64,000 nucleotides of DNA from Limosilactobacillus panis (GCF_019797825.1 NZ_CP081855.1:186001-250000), one strand, 5' to 3'; counted from the stretch's first letter, positions 49,687 through 59,165 are shown. Notes: generated by a model from the letters alone, not told the origin. Made by a program: numbers and translations.

Positions 49687-51102
49687 ATGGAAACACAAAA
49701 TTGGTTGTTAAAACAAGCAAGTACCCAACCTGATAAGGTCGCCGTTACTGACGGGACCAGTACCCTGACCTTTCGCCAGGTAAAGGACCAGGTGGAACAG
49801 ATTGCAGGGAAATTAAAACAGCTGCACCCTGGTCCACGGGTGGGCATGCTTGCCGACAATAGTATTGAAAGTTACAAAATTGCCCTTGCCATCTTATGTA
49901 GTGGACGGACAATTGTCTGGCTTAACTGGCGGCTTGCTGATGAGGAGCTTCAGCGGCAGATCAGCGACAGTAGCCTTGCCGTCTGCCTGGTGGCTGATTC
50001 TTTGTGGCAGTCAACAATGGACGAACGCTTCGTGAGCTATCAAGGTTTGTCTAATTCAACAGCAAGGCGGACCGCACTGATTCCATCCTTTGACTATGAC
50101 CGGGTTGCTAGTATTATGTATACTTCCGGAACGACGGGGGCACCTAAGGGCGTCTTACAGACCTTTGGCAACCACTTTTACTCCGCTGTTTCATCGGCTC
50201 TTAACCTAGACCTAACAAGCGACGACGAATGGCTTTGTGTGGCCCCTATTTTCCATATTAGTGGTTTCTCAATCATTATGCGGGGCCTAATTTACGGAAT
50301 GACCGTTCGCATCGTTGATAAATTTCGGGCCCTTAAAGTTGAAAACATCTTAGTGAATGAGCCAGTTACAATAATGTCGGTTGTTCCTTTCATGTTGAAA
50401 AAGCTATTGGCGCGCTTAACAGAAAGCCACCGTCACTATAACCATGCTTTTCGTTGTATGCTACTGGGCGGGGGGACGGTTGATCGACCGACGCTTGTTA
50501 AGTGTCAGAAACTATCGATCCCGGTCGTTCAGTGTTACGGAATGACGGAAACCTGTTCACAAATAGTTGCCCTGCGCGCGCAAGACATCCTAAAAAAGCT
50601 GGGATCCGTTGGGCAGCCGCTCTTTACGACTCAGTTAAAGCTGAGTAAAAGTGGGGAAGTCCTTTTGAAAACGCCGGCCTTAACCCCCGGTTATCTTAAC
50701 CTACCAGAAAAGTTGCCTGCTAAGATGGTGAATGGCTGGTACCAAACCGGAGATATTGGCCACCTTGATAGTGATGGTTACCTCTACATTGATGGTCGTC
50801 GGGACGAAATGTTAATCTCTGGCGGCGAGAATATCTTTCCTGAAGAAGTTGAACAAGTCTATCAACAGTACCCAGGAATTGACGCAATTGCAGTGGTCGG
50901 GAAAACTAATCCTGAATGGGGACAAGTGCCAGTGGCCTTTGTGGTCAGTCAACGGCAGTTAGATCCCCAGAAGCTAATTCACTTCGGTTACCAGCACTTG
51001 GCACATTACAAGGTTCCTCATCAATATATTAAGGTTTCCTCATTACCAACGAATGCTAGCGGTAAGGTGCAACGTTTCTTATTACGACAACAGTTATCAT
51101 AA
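49687..51102 (+). CDS. menE: o-Succinylbenzoate--CoA ligase
   Basis: Adenylate-forming (ANL) enzyme that activates o-succinylbenzoate as its CoA ester for MenB. The 471 residues show the phosphate-loop motif YTSGTTGAPKGV (about 145-156), YGMTETCSQ (about 284-292), the hinge region YQTGDIGHLDSDGYLYIDGR and the C-terminal lysine in NASGKVQR. The assignment to MenE rests on length, the MTETCSQ motif and adjacency to menB. It is co-transcribed with menB and probably with the MFS transporter 22 bases later. Confidence 0.9.
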   Translation: METQNWLLKQASTQPDKVAVTDGTSTLTFRQVKDQVEQIAGKLKQLHPGPRVGMLADNSIESYKIALAILCSGRTIVWLNWRLADEELQRQISDSSLAVCLVADSLWQSTMDERFVSYQGLSNSTARRTALIPSFDYDRVASIMYTSGTTGAPKGVLQTFGNHFYSAVSSALNLDLTSDDEWLCVAPIFHISGFSIIMRGLIYGMTVRIVDKFRALKVENILVNEPVTIMSVVPFMLKKLLARLTESHRHYNHAFRCMLLGGGTVDRPTLVKCQKLSIPVVQCYGMTETCSQIVALRAQDILKKLGSVGQPLFTTQLKLSKSGEVLLKTPALTPGYLNLPEKLPAKMVNGWYQTGDIGHLDSDGYLYIDGRRDEMLISGGENIFPEEVEQVYQQYPGIDAIAVVGKTNPEWGQVPVAFVVSQRQLDPQKLIHFGYQHLAHYKVPHQYIKVSSLPTNASGKVQRFLLRQQLS

Positions 51103-51124
51103 TTTTAAGGTGTGAATCTATACA

Positions 51125-52309
51125 ATGATTAATCGTGACAATCAAGTAGGGATAAAACGTTTCTGGTCGTTTATTGTTCTGTACTTGGGCTACATGCTTT
51201 TATTTGCGGACCGGACGGTAATGAACATTTCGCTTGCCTATATTGGAAAAGACTTCCACGTCGGTGCTGCCGCTCTTGGTGCGACCGCCAGTGCCTTCTT
51301 TTTAGGCTACACTTTGATGCAAATTCCGGGTGGCTACCTAACGGACTTATTGGGAAGCAAGCGCATGGTCATTATTGCCCTAATTGCCTGGTCAGCGATG
51401 ACGATGGTGACAGGACTTGCCTGGTCACTGGCGGCATTGATTGCTATTCGTTTCCTGTTTGGAATTGCGGAGGGACCTTACCCATCGGCCGCGTTAAAGC
51501 AAATTTCTGAAAATTACGATAAGAAGGTGAAGTCGCAGGCAACATCGGCCTTGATTTCGTCAAATTATGCGGGAGCAGCAGTCGCGCCGTTGATTATCGT
51601 CCCAATTATTGCTAACAGCAGCTGGCGGCAGGCCTTTATTTGGCTAGGAATCGGGGGAATTGTAATTACCTTGGTATATTACCTGTTAGAACGGCCTCTC
51701 AAGAGCATCCGCAAAGAAGTCGCGGCGCGCCCGCAAATTAAGTGGCAGAATATTGATTATCGCGTGTGGGTATTCGTAATTATCGGCTTAGCCTTAAATG
51801 TTATTACGAAGGGGTTGGAAGCCTGGATGCCCGTTTACTTCTTACGTGAGCAGGGGATTAACTTAAAGAGCCTGGCCTGGCTCGTTCCGCTGCCAGTTAT
51901 CTCTGGTGGAATTGCGGCCTTTAGTGCCGGTTTTATCATGGTTCACTTATTCAAGCATCGTGAACGGTGGTTAATAATCATTGCTTCTTTCCTTACATTG
52001 GTCTTTATGTTTGGCCTGTTTAAATCATCTTCACTAGTTTGGATCGTTATCTTTGAGGTCCTTATTTACTTTGTAAAATCCCTCGCCTTTACCGGAATTT
52101 TCAGTTTCACGGCGCAAATCTTATCGGAAAAGAGCTATGGATCATCGATTGGAATTGTGAACTTCGGTGGCCAGCTTGGCGGTTTTATTGGCCCACTACT
52201 AATTGGGGGAATTGTGCAGATGACTTCCTCATATTCAGCCGCCTTCTTAGGGCTAGTGTTCAGTGCGGTCCTGGCAGTGCTCGCCTGCTTATTCATTCGC
52301 AGAGCATAG
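51125..52309 (+). CDS. MFS transporter, anion:cation symporter-like
   Basis: A 394-residue, 12-segment major facilitator. The cytoplasmic loop 2-3 motif GGYLTDLLGSKRMV (about 64-77) and FLFGIAEGPYPSAALKQ near 115-130 resemble the ACS branch (organic anion symporters). It follows menE by 22 bases with no terminator, so it is probably in the same transcript. By context it may import o-succinylbenzoate, or move DHNA; the sequence alone does not show the substrate. Confidence 0.7.
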   Translation: MINRDNQVGIKRFWSFIVLYLGYMLLFADRTVMNISLAYIGKDFHVGAAALGATASAFFLGYTLMQIPGGYLTDLLGSKRMVIIALIAWSAMTMVTGLAWSLAALIAIRFLFGIAEGPYPSAALKQISENYDKKVKSQATSALISSNYAGAAVAPLIIVPIIANSSWRQAFIWLGIGGIVITLVYYLLERPLKSIRKEVAARPQIKWQNIDYRVWVFVIIGLALNVITKGLEAWMPVYFLREQGINLKSLAWLVPLPVISGGIAAFSAGFIMVHLFKHRERWLIIIASFLTLVFMFGLFKSSSLVWIVIFEVLIYFVKSLAFTGIFSFTAQILSEKSYGSSIGIVNFGGQLGGFIGPLLIGGIVQMTSSYSAAFLGLVFSAVLAVLACLFIRRA

Positions 52310-52351
52310 GATATTGATTTTAACAGACGACATTGATTTAATAGTAGTTAT

Positions 52352-52396
52352 TAGTAAGAACAGCGTCTTACCTTGTTAAGGTGGTTTCTTTTTGAT
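52352..52396 (+). terminator. Probable terminator of menB-menE-MFS
   Basis: TTACCTT and AAGGTGG form a stem around GTT; it is followed by TTTCTTTTT. Moderate stem. Confidence 0.45.
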
Positions 52397-52419
52397 TGGT
52401 TAGGCGCTTATATTATAAT
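52392..52419 (+). promoter_or_regulatory. Promoter of the TetR-family gene
   Basis: TTGATT (52392-52397), 16 bases, TATAAT (52414-52419). The palindrome TTACTTGTAA (52422-52431) just after it could be an autoregulatory half-site. Confidence 0.55.
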
Positions 52420-52458
52420 TATTACTTGTAAGACTCATTTGAAGAAGGGAATGTTCAA

Positions 52459-53013
52459 ATGACTGAAGATTTACGAGTGATGAGGACCAAACGGTCAATT
52501 AAGGTTGCCTTTGCTAAGTTGGTTAATGAAAAGGGCTTTGCTAACGTTACTGTCAAGGAAATTGCGGAACGGGCGATTATTAACCGGCAGACATTCTATA
52601 ACTATTATCAGGATAAGTATGATTTGACCGAGCAACTTAATGATGAATACCTGGCCGTATTTAAGCGAATTATTGCAAAACGGCTAGTAAATATCCAGCC
52701 CGAAAATCATCGGCTACCACTGCTGAGTGATTTGTACCAAAGTGACGAGTTTAGTGTCTTGTGGGATTCTCGCGAAATTCTTTTAGCCTTGTTGTCTATC
52801 CAGTATGATCAGAAGAGTTTCAGCGCCCGCCTTCAGAAACTATTTATTAAAATGATTCAAAAGGAGTTGCCGGTCGAGCTTTCCGACATCGATATTACGA
52901 TTATTGGTAGCTTTTACATCGACATGGTTACTTTTATTGTTAAGAATAACGTCAAGTTAACTGATCAGGAACTAGCTAACTTACGAAAAGCCCTGACTCT
53001 TCTTATTCAGTAA
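52459..53013 (+). CDS. TetR/AcrR-family transcriptional regulator
   Basis: A 184-residue regulator. The N-terminal helix-turn-helix (about 8-55) is clear: TKRSIKVAFAKLVNEKGF, then VTVKEIAERAIINRQTFYNYYQDK. The C-terminal part (about 75-184) is the variable ligand-binding domain and resembles the DhaS-like group. It has its own promoter. It may control the upstream men/MFS genes or the small membrane protein downstream, but no operator evidence decides this. Confidence 0.8.
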   Translation: MTEDLRVMRTKRSIKVAFAKLVNEKGFANVTVKEIAERAIINRQTFYNYYQDKYDLTEQLNDEYLAVFKRIIAKRLVNIQPENHRLPLLSDLYQSDEFSVLWDSREILLALLSIQYDQKSFSARLQKLFIKMIQKELPVELSDIDITIIGSFYIDMVTFIVKNNVKLTDQELANLRKALTLLIQ

Positions 53014-53220
53014 TAAACTTCGACACTTTTCGTTATTGTGTCCTAATTGATGACTGATTGTTTGATAGTGTTTAATAAGCGACATTTATTGAATTATCAA
53101 CGATTGTTTCTCTATTTAACCGGTCTAGTATAGAAAGTGAAGAGAAGCCAAAAGAACTGCAATTATTTCAGTGATTCGAACTTCTAACTTTCATGTGACT
53201 GATTAAAGGAGGGATTCGTT

Positions 53221-53484
53221 ATGTTTCAGACTTTCTTTTGGATTTTAGCGATTTGGTTCATTATTAATGTCATTTGGATGTGGTTTAAGCTCAATGACCA
53301 GATATTACAAAAGCGGTTTGCTTGGATTAATGTTGTCGCCATAATCATAGGCTTCTGGGTTTACTATGGCGTGACCCACGATGCCGGAGGGATTGCTCCG
53401 TGGTTCATCACGATGAACTGGGTCAACGTGGTAATTGCCATCATCCAGTTCTACTTTGGTTACCGGAAGAACAATTCACAATAG
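53221..53484 (+). CDS. Small 87-residue membrane protein of unknown function
   Basis: The gene has a strong ribosome binding site (AAAGGAGGG). The protein has three hydrophobic segments (about 3-22, 34-51 and 62-80), separated by a charged loop KLNDQILQKRF and a GVTHDAGGIAPW loop, and ends in YRKNNSQ. I do not recognise the family. It lies between the TetR gene and the Shango-type operon and is separated from the latter by a terminator, so it is probably not part of it. Confidence 0.65.
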   Translation: MFQTFFWILAIWFIINVIWMWFKLNDQILQKRFAWINVVAIIIGFWVYYGVTHDAGGIAPWFITMNWVNVVIAIIQFYFGYRKNNSQ

Positions 53485-53513
53485 ATTCACTATTCCCCTA
53501 GTACAAGTAATCA

Positions 53514-53566
53514 CTAAAAGGACCGTTGGCGCTCAAGCTGTTGAGCATCAGCGGCCCTTTTCGTGT
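53514..53566 (+). terminator. Terminator after the 87-residue membrane protein
   Basis: AAAAGGACCGTTGGCGCTCA pairs with TGAGCATCAGCGGCCCTTTT with a few mismatches. It is symmetrical and may work on both strands. Confidence 0.75.
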
Positions 53567-53590
53567 TGGTCAAAGTTTTGCACGTAACAT

Positions 53591-53619
53591 TTCACAAGAA
53601 ATCTAATTCTTGATATAAT
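53591..53619 (+). promoter_or_regulatory. Promoter of the Shango-type operon
   Basis: TTCACA (53591-53596), 17 bases, TATAAT (53614-53619). The start codon lies about 28 bases downstream, preceded by GGGAGGGGAGAG. Confidence 0.65.
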
Positions 53620-53647
53620 CTGAACGTATGTACGGGAGGGGAGAGAA

Positions 53648-55510
53648 ATGGATTACCAGTCACTGACCAAACTAATCAGTAACAAGTATGGTTTGCGGTT
53701 CACCGCGCTGCCGACTAACGGTAGTGCTAAACAGGGCCTTTCACTAAAACCCGGTTTGGCGCCCTTCATCGTCCTCGACCCGGCTAAACCGGTCCGTATC
53801 GACGCTCAGTGCTTTAGCTTTGCTGATGCGATTCGTGACCTTCCTGGATTTGGCCCTGCCTTCTTTCACCGTAATGAACAATGGGTTGGTTTTACCCTGG
53901 AAAAGGTGAGCGACCAGGCCAGTGAAAACATTATTGACTACTCCTTTAAAGCAGCAGTGAATGCTGGTAAAGAAGTCGTGCACCAGCAACAGTACGTGGT
54001 CTTACCGGAAAATGACGCCGAGGGAAAGTACCAGGCCCAGTCGATTCCGCAACCAACCAAGCGCCGTTCCCAGCCCGCTAAACCGGCCGTTCCCAAGAAA
54101 ATTGAGGAGGCCCTGGTGGCCTATGATTACAGCCTCTTGCCAGGATTGCGACGGGACAAGAACTTCTATGACCAGGGGCAAATCCTCGCCGACTACCAGG
54201 ACGATTTTGATCAGCCGGTACCCTTAAAACGCTACTTTCCGACCTACCACATGTTAAGTGTCGACCAGCTGCGGACGTACTTTACCTGGCGGACCAAGCT
54301 TCGGCAGGGAACCTTTACCCCGGTTTCGACCTCGTACGCTTATATTTACATCTACGAGCTCCTCAACAACATTGGTGTGGCTTCCCCAATGGCGGGCTTT
54401 AAGCAGTTGACCGAATTCCGGAATGAATACGCTGGCCATTTTGACGGTAAAATGGGGGATTACTTAGACCGCTGGCTGCGCGACTACGTTCTTTACTACC
54501 GACTTGACCATGCGCTAGCAAACAAGGCCTTTGCGGCTGAGATTGCGGCGGACCGTGACTACCATGTTTTGCTCCACCCGGATGAGTACGATGCAACGGA
54601 CCTGGTTGCCGTCTTCAAGCGGCACGCGACCTACCTGGACCACAGTCGGTTATACCAAAAATCAGCCGACCACTTTACGGCCCTGTTAAAGGTGATCTGG
54701 CAGGAGATTCTCAATTTACCAGACAAGGAGGGGCAAAAGTACTTTGACCACCACGTTGCCAGTCAGCAGCTGACGACCAACTACTTCTTTGGCAACGCAG
54801 TTTTTTACTTCCACCCCCAGCAGCAGATGGCAGAGTACCCGCTTGATTCGGTCCGGCGTTACCGCTTTAAGGGTCGCCAATACTACTGCCTTTCCATGCG
54901 GGCCCAACCGAATGAGAAGCAAAACCTCAACGCCTTACTTCACGAGGTCGATCGGCTCGTCCGGCTACGGTTTAACCTTGGTCGCCCTCTGAAGGCCCGC
55001 TGGCTGCCGGCCGTAATTCTAAATGCCATTGACCAGGGAATTCGTACCTATCAACGCCAGCTCAAAGAAGCTCAGCGGCCCAAGGCCCACATCGACCTGG
55101 GCGGGATTAACCAGATTCGTCAGGATGCGGCGGTCACCCAGGAGAGCCTGCTGACCGATGAGGAACGGCAAGCGATTAAAGAGGACCGGGAAGAATTAGT
55201 GGCAGCGCAGAAAACGACGCCGGCACCGGCTCCTTCCCAGCCACAACCGACAGCTCCAGCTGCGGAGCCAGTTTCGATGAACCTTGACGCTGACCAGGCC
55301 TTCTTATTACGGGCTCTCTTGATGGGGGAACCATGGAAGGACTACTTGAAAAAACACCACCTGATGGTCTCAATCGTTGCCGACCAGATTAACGAAGCCC
55401 TTTTTGACGAAATTGGTGATGACGTGATTGAATTTAACCAGGACGACCAACCAGCAATTATTGAAGACTACCGGACGGACCTGGAAAAAATGTTTTCAGA
55501 TAAGGAGTGA
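53648..55510 (+). CDS. sngA: TerB_N/TerB_C domain protein, Shango component SngA
   Basis: A 620-residue soluble protein. The middle region (about 150-330) is a TerB_N domain: YDYSLLPGLRRDKNFYD, then FPTYHMLSVDQLRTYFTWR and the YAYIYIYELLNNIG helix. The C terminus (about 480-620) is TerB_C-like, with IDLGGINQIRQDA and, after a Pro/Ala linker (about 515-540), LDADQAFLLRALL. The central tellurite-type TerB domain is missing. The gene opens a tight three-gene operon with an ATPase and a helicase. That combination and order match the Shango anti-phage system, whose first protein is TerB-like. The biochemical role of SngA is unknown. Domain calls rest on recalled patterns, not a search. Confidence 0.78.
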   Translation: MDYQSLTKLISNKYGLRFTALPTNGSAKQGLSLKPGLAPFIVLDPAKPVRIDAQCFSFADAIRDLPGFGPAFFHRNEQWVGFTLEKVSDQASENIIDYSFKAAVNAGKEVVHQQQYVVLPENDAEGKYQAQSIPQPTKRRSQPAKPAVPKKIEEALVAYDYSLLPGLRRDKNFYDQGQILADYQDDFDQPVPLKRYFPTYHMLSVDQLRTYFTWRTKLRQGTFTPVSTSYAYIYIYELLNNIGVASPMAGFKQLTEFRNEYAGHFDGKMGDYLDRWLRDYVLYYRLDHALANKAFAAEIAADRDYHVLLHPDEYDATDLVAVFKRHATYLDHSRLYQKSADHFTALLKVIWQEILNLPDKEGQKYFDHHVASQQLTTNYFFGNAVFYFHPQQQMAEYPLDSVRRYRFKGRQYYCLSMRAQPNEKQNLNALLHEVDRLVRLRFNLGRPLKARWLPAVILNAIDQGIRTYQRQLKEAQRPKAHIDLGGINQIRQDAAVTQESLLTDEERQAIKEDREELVAAQKTTPAPAPSQPQPTAPAAEPVSMNLDADQAFLLRALLMGEPWKDYLKKHHLMVSIVADQINEALFDEIGDDVIEFNQDDQPAIIEDYRTDLEKMFSDKE

Positions 55511-55516
55511 TTTTAA

Positions 55517-56860
55517 ATGGCAGAACGGACAAGACAACGGGTGCCCAAGCGGATTGCGCAGACAGTCCTACATTCCCTTAAGGCCGGAGTGGTTCCCCGA
55601 ATTGGCCTCCCTTACATTACAGTCGGGCGGAGGGATGAAATTGCGGCCCTCCTGCATGACTTCGGAGTCGTTGCCGAGGGTGGGGCTTCCTTCCACTTTA
55701 TTGTCGGTCGCTATGGTGCGGGGAAGAGTTTTCTCCTTCAGGCGGTCCGCAACTACGTGATGGATAAGAACTTCGTGGTCGTGGATGGCGACTTGTCGCC
55801 TGAACGACGGCTACAGGGAACCAAGGGTCAGGGCCTGGCAACCTACCGGGAATTAATCCAGAACCTCGCAACCAAGACCCGACCAGAAGGGGGCGCACTG
55901 ACTTTAATCCTCGATCGCTGGATTGATACTGTCCTTCAGGAAGTGGCCAGTGAGACGAGCTTGGATGAGGATGACCCGCAATTCACCGCGGCCGTTGATG
56001 AGAAGATTGATGCGGTAATTGCCTCCCTCAGCGAGCTTGTCCACGGGTTCGACTTTGCCAAGCTCCTGAACATGTACTACCACGCCTATGTTGATGACGA
56101 TGATGAAACGAAGGCGAAGGTAGTCAAGTGGTTCCGCGGCGAGTACACCCATAAGACCGAGGCCAAGCAAGAACTTGGCGTTAGCATTATCATTGACGAC
56201 AGTGACTGGTACGAATACCTGAAGCTCTTCGCCCGTTTCTTCCGCCAGGCCGGCTATGCGGGGCTGGTGATCATGATTGATGAGCTGGTCAACATTTACA
56301 AGATCCCGAACAGCATCAGTCGCCAGTATAACTACGAAAAGATTTTGACCATGTATAACGACACTCTCCAGGGGAAGGCCAAGTACCTTGGTATCCTGAT
56401 GTGCGGGACCCCGCAGGCCGTTGAGGACCACCGCCGGGGTGTTTACAGTTACGAGGCGCTGCGTTCACGGCTGACGGAAGGAAAGTTTGCCCACGTCGGT
56501 GCCCAGGACATGTACGCACCGGTGATTAAGCTGGAGCCACTGACGGCTGAAGAGATGTTGGTCTTAACTGAAAAGCTGGCCGACATGCACGCCCGTCTTT
56601 ACGGCTACGACCGGCAGATTACCGAAGAAGAATTGGCCAAGTTTATCAAGATTGAGTATGGGCGGATCGGTGCCGATACCAAGATTACACCCCGGGAGGT
56701 CATCCGGGACTTTATCGAACTACTGGACATCGTTTACCAGAACCCTAAGACAACGGTCAGTGACCTTCTTGACTCTGAACAGTTCACCGGCATGGATGAT
56801 GATTCAACTGACGATGGCGGTGGTAAGCAAGAGAAAAACTACACGGAGTTTACGATTTAG
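55517..56860 (+). CDS. sngB: DUF2791-type P-loop ATPase, Shango component SngB
   Basis: A 447-residue ATPase resembling the BREX-associated BrxD/DUF2791 group. The Walker A motif is GRYGAGKS (64-71) and Walker B is VIMIDEL with Asp255-Glu256. VVDGDLSPERRLQGTKGQG (about 93-111), GILMCGTPQAVEDHRRGVYSYEALRSRL and a C-terminal winged-helix-like part (about 355-420, ITPREVIRDFIELLD) are characteristic. The C-terminal tail is acidic (MDDDSTDDGG). It starts six bases after sngA and ends about 15 before sngC, so the three are co-expressed. It probably couples ATP hydrolysis to control of the helicase, by analogy with BREX. Confidence 0.8.
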   Translation: MAERTRQRVPKRIAQTVLHSLKAGVVPRIGLPYITVGRRDEIAALLHDFGVVAEGGASFHFIVGRYGAGKSFLLQAVRNYVMDKNFVVVDGDLSPERRLQGTKGQGLATYRELIQNLATKTRPEGGALTLILDRWIDTVLQEVASETSLDEDDPQFTAAVDEKIDAVIASLSELVHGFDFAKLLNMYYHAYVDDDDETKAKVVKWFRGEYTHKTEAKQELGVSIIIDDSDWYEYLKLFARFFRQAGYAGLVIMIDELVNIYKIPNSISRQYNYEKILTMYNDTLQGKAKYLGILMCGTPQAVEDHRRGVYSYEALRSRLTEGKFAHVGAQDMYAPVIKLEPLTAEEMLVLTEKLADMHARLYGYDRQITEEELAKFIKIEYGRIGADTKITPREVIRDFIELLDIVYQNPKTTVSDLLDSEQFTGMDDDSTDDGGGKQEKNYTEFTI

Positions 56861-56875
56861 AATGGGGGAATTGTG

Positions 56876-59125
56876 ATGGACGTCTTCGCACATTATGCGC
56901 CTTTCATCCAGGACTACATCTACCGCCAGGGCTGGCAACAGCTCCGGCCCATCCAGGTTGCCGCGGCCGAGGAAATCTTCGGGACGGATCACAATGTCTT
57001 ACTGTCGGCGTCCACGGCTGCGGGGAAGACCGAGGCGGCCTTTTTCCCGATTCTGACCGAGCTGAGTGAATCGGGGGCAAAAGACTCCGTCAACTGCCTT
57101 TACATTGCGCCACTCAAGGCCCTGATCAACGACCAGTACAGTCGACTAACCGAACTGACGGAAGATTCGGATATCCCCGTCTGGCGCTGGCATGGTGATG
57201 TGGCGGCAACCCAAAAACGGAAGATGCTGAAGCACCCGTCTGGTGTCTTACAGATCACGCCGGAGTCACTGGAATCTTTCATGATTAACAAGCACATGGA
57301 CATTCCCCACCTTTTCCATGGCCTCCGCTTCGTAGTGATTGACGAACTTCACTCTTTTTTGCGCAGTGACCGTGGAGGGCAGACCTTCTGTTTGATTGAG
57401 CGCCTGAGTCGGTTAGCCGGGGTTAAACCGCGGCGAATTGGTCTATCGGCGACGATTGGCAACCTCCGGGAGGCAGCAAAATTCCTGGGTGCCGGGAGTG
57501 GTCACCGGACCGTGGCACCCAAGGTCAAAAACACCCGGCAAGTTTGGCGACTGTCGATGGAACATTTTTACCAGACTGATCCCCAGGCTGCTAGTAAGGA
57601 CTTTGATCCGGCGGCCCCGGTTGAACCAAAGACGGATACGGCGCCGGAACTAGCTGACCCGGGAATCGGCTATATTTTTGAGCACACCCGCGGGAAGAAG
57701 AGCCTGGTCTTTAACAATAGCCGGGAGGAGTGTGAGGCGGTTTGCCAGATGCTCCGTTCCTATAGTGCAGCCAGGCACGAGCCGGACCGTTTCTTAATCC
57801 ACCATGGGAACCTGTCACCGGCATTTCGGGCCACGGCAGAGGACGCGATGAAGGATGACGACTCCTACATGACGACCTGTGCGACAGCGACCTTGGAGCT
57901 GGGGATTGACATTGGAAAGTTAGAGCAGGCCTTTCAGATTGATGCTCCTTTCACTGTTTCTGGATTTCTCCAACGGATGGGGCGGACCGGCCGGCGGGGG
58001 AACCTGCCCGAGATGCACTTTGTGATGCGGGAAGAACACCCGGAGTCACGGGCGATGCTGCCGGACCTGATTCCCTGGCCACTGCTGCAGGGGATTGCCC
58101 TCGTCCAGCTCTACCTGGAAGAACGGTGGGTGGAACCACCAGAACCCAACCGCCTGCCGTATAGTCTGCTCTACCACCAGACAATGAGCACCCTGGCATC
58201 CGGCGGGGAGATGAGTCCGGCAGAGTTGGCTGGTCGAGTTTTGCCGTTGAACTACTTCCATAACGTTAGTCAGGACGACTACCGGGTCCTCTTGCGGCAC
58301 CTGGTGAAGACGGACCAGATTCAACAGACGGAACGTGGTGATCTGATTGTCGGCATGGCTGGTGAGCGGGTTGTCAACAACTTCAAATTCTACGCGGTCT
58401 TCCAGGAAAATGAGGAATTCAGCGTCCATGCCGGATCCGAAGAACTAGGAACGATTGTTAAGCCGCCACCGGTTGGTGACAAGATTGCAATTGCCGGCCG
58501 GGTATGGGTGGTTGAAGATATTGACCGCCAACGTCACCAAGTGTACTGCCACGGTGTCAAGGGTAGGATTCCGGCATACTTCGGGGATGTCCCGGGTGAC
58601 ATTCACCCCAAGATCTTGGAACGGATGCGTCAGGTCCTAGCGGAAAGCCAGATGTACCCGTACCTGATGAAGAACGCCCGAGCACGACTGACCCAGGCCC
58701 GGGATACCGCTAATATTGCGGGCCTGCCGAAAAAGCAATTGATTAACCTCGGTGGCAAGATGTGGTGCCTCTTCCCGTGGACCGGGAGCTATGCCTTCCT
58801 GGCGCTGGAGCGGTTGCTGCGGATTAAGTGTGCCAAGCGGTTGAACCTGCGCGGCTTTAACTCGGCCCGACCCTACTTCATGGAATTTGCCATGGACGCC
58901 AACGACAAGGAGTTCTTCCAGGTCCTGAAGGAGGAAGCGGCAAAGGACTTTGACCCACTGGAGCTGCTGTACCCCAAGGAAGTGCCGGTCTTTGATAAGT
59001 ATGACGAGTACCTACCGGATGACCTGGTGCGTAAGGAATTTGCCCAGAGTATTTTGGATATTGATGAGATGAAGCGGTGCGTGGTCCGGATGAGTGACGG
59101 ACGGTATGAGAAAACAAAGAAGTGA
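56876..59125 (+). CDS. sngC: DEAD/DEAH-box Lhr-like helicase, Shango component SngC
   Basis: A 749-residue superfamily 2 helicase. Motif I is SASTAAGKTEAA (44-55), motif II is DELH (156-159, VVIDELHSF), motif III is LSATIGN (about 188), and motif VI is QRMGRTGRRG (about 362-371), preceded by TATLELGID. The long C-terminal region after the helicase core resembles Lhr/BrxHI proteins. It is the last gene of the operon. The GTG one codon earlier is in frame, but the ATG after GGGGGAATTGTG is preferred. The predicted role is unwinding or remodelling phage DNA during defence. All motifs look intact. Confidence 0.82.
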   Translation: MDVFAHYAPFIQDYIYRQGWQQLRPIQVAAAEEIFGTDHNVLLSASTAAGKTEAAFFPILTELSESGAKDSVNCLYIAPLKALINDQYSRLTELTEDSDIPVWRWHGDVAATQKRKMLKHPSGVLQITPESLESFMINKHMDIPHLFHGLRFVVIDELHSFLRSDRGGQTFCLIERLSRLAGVKPRRIGLSATIGNLREAAKFLGAGSGHRTVAPKVKNTRQVWRLSMEHFYQTDPQAASKDFDPAAPVEPKTDTAPELADPGIGYIFEHTRGKKSLVFNNSREECEAVCQMLRSYSAARHEPDRFLIHHGNLSPAFRATAEDAMKDDDSYMTTCATATLELGIDIGKLEQAFQIDAPFTVSGFLQRMGRTGRRGNLPEMHFVMREEHPESRAMLPDLIPWPLLQGIALVQLYLEERWVEPPEPNRLPYSLLYHQTMSTLASGGEMSPAELAGRVLPLNYFHNVSQDDYRVLLRHLVKTDQIQQTERGDLIVGMAGERVVNNFKFYAVFQENEEFSVHAGSEELGTIVKPPPVGDKIAIAGRVWVVEDIDRQRHQVYCHGVKGRIPAYFGDVPGDIHPKILERMRQVLAESQMYPYLMKNARARLTQARDTANIAGLPKKQLINLGGKMWCLFPWTGSYAFLALERLLRIKCAKRLNLRGFNSARPYFMEFAMDANDKEFFQVLKEEAAKDFDPLELLYPKEVPVFDKYDEYLPDDLVRKEFAQSILDIDEMKRCVVRMSDGRYEKTKK

Positions 59126-59165
59126 AGTATGAGTCCCAAGGTGACTTTTGCTTCACTTTTTTAAT
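59116..59165 (+). terminator. Terminator of the Shango-type operon
   Basis: AAGTGAAG (overlapping the sngC stop) pairs with CTTCACTT, followed by TTTTAATTTTTT. Confidence 0.75.

Noticed and set aside
53221-53484. The 87-residue membrane protein as a fourth gene of the Shango-type operon
   Set aside because: A terminator and a separate promoter lie between it and sngA, and its family is unknown.
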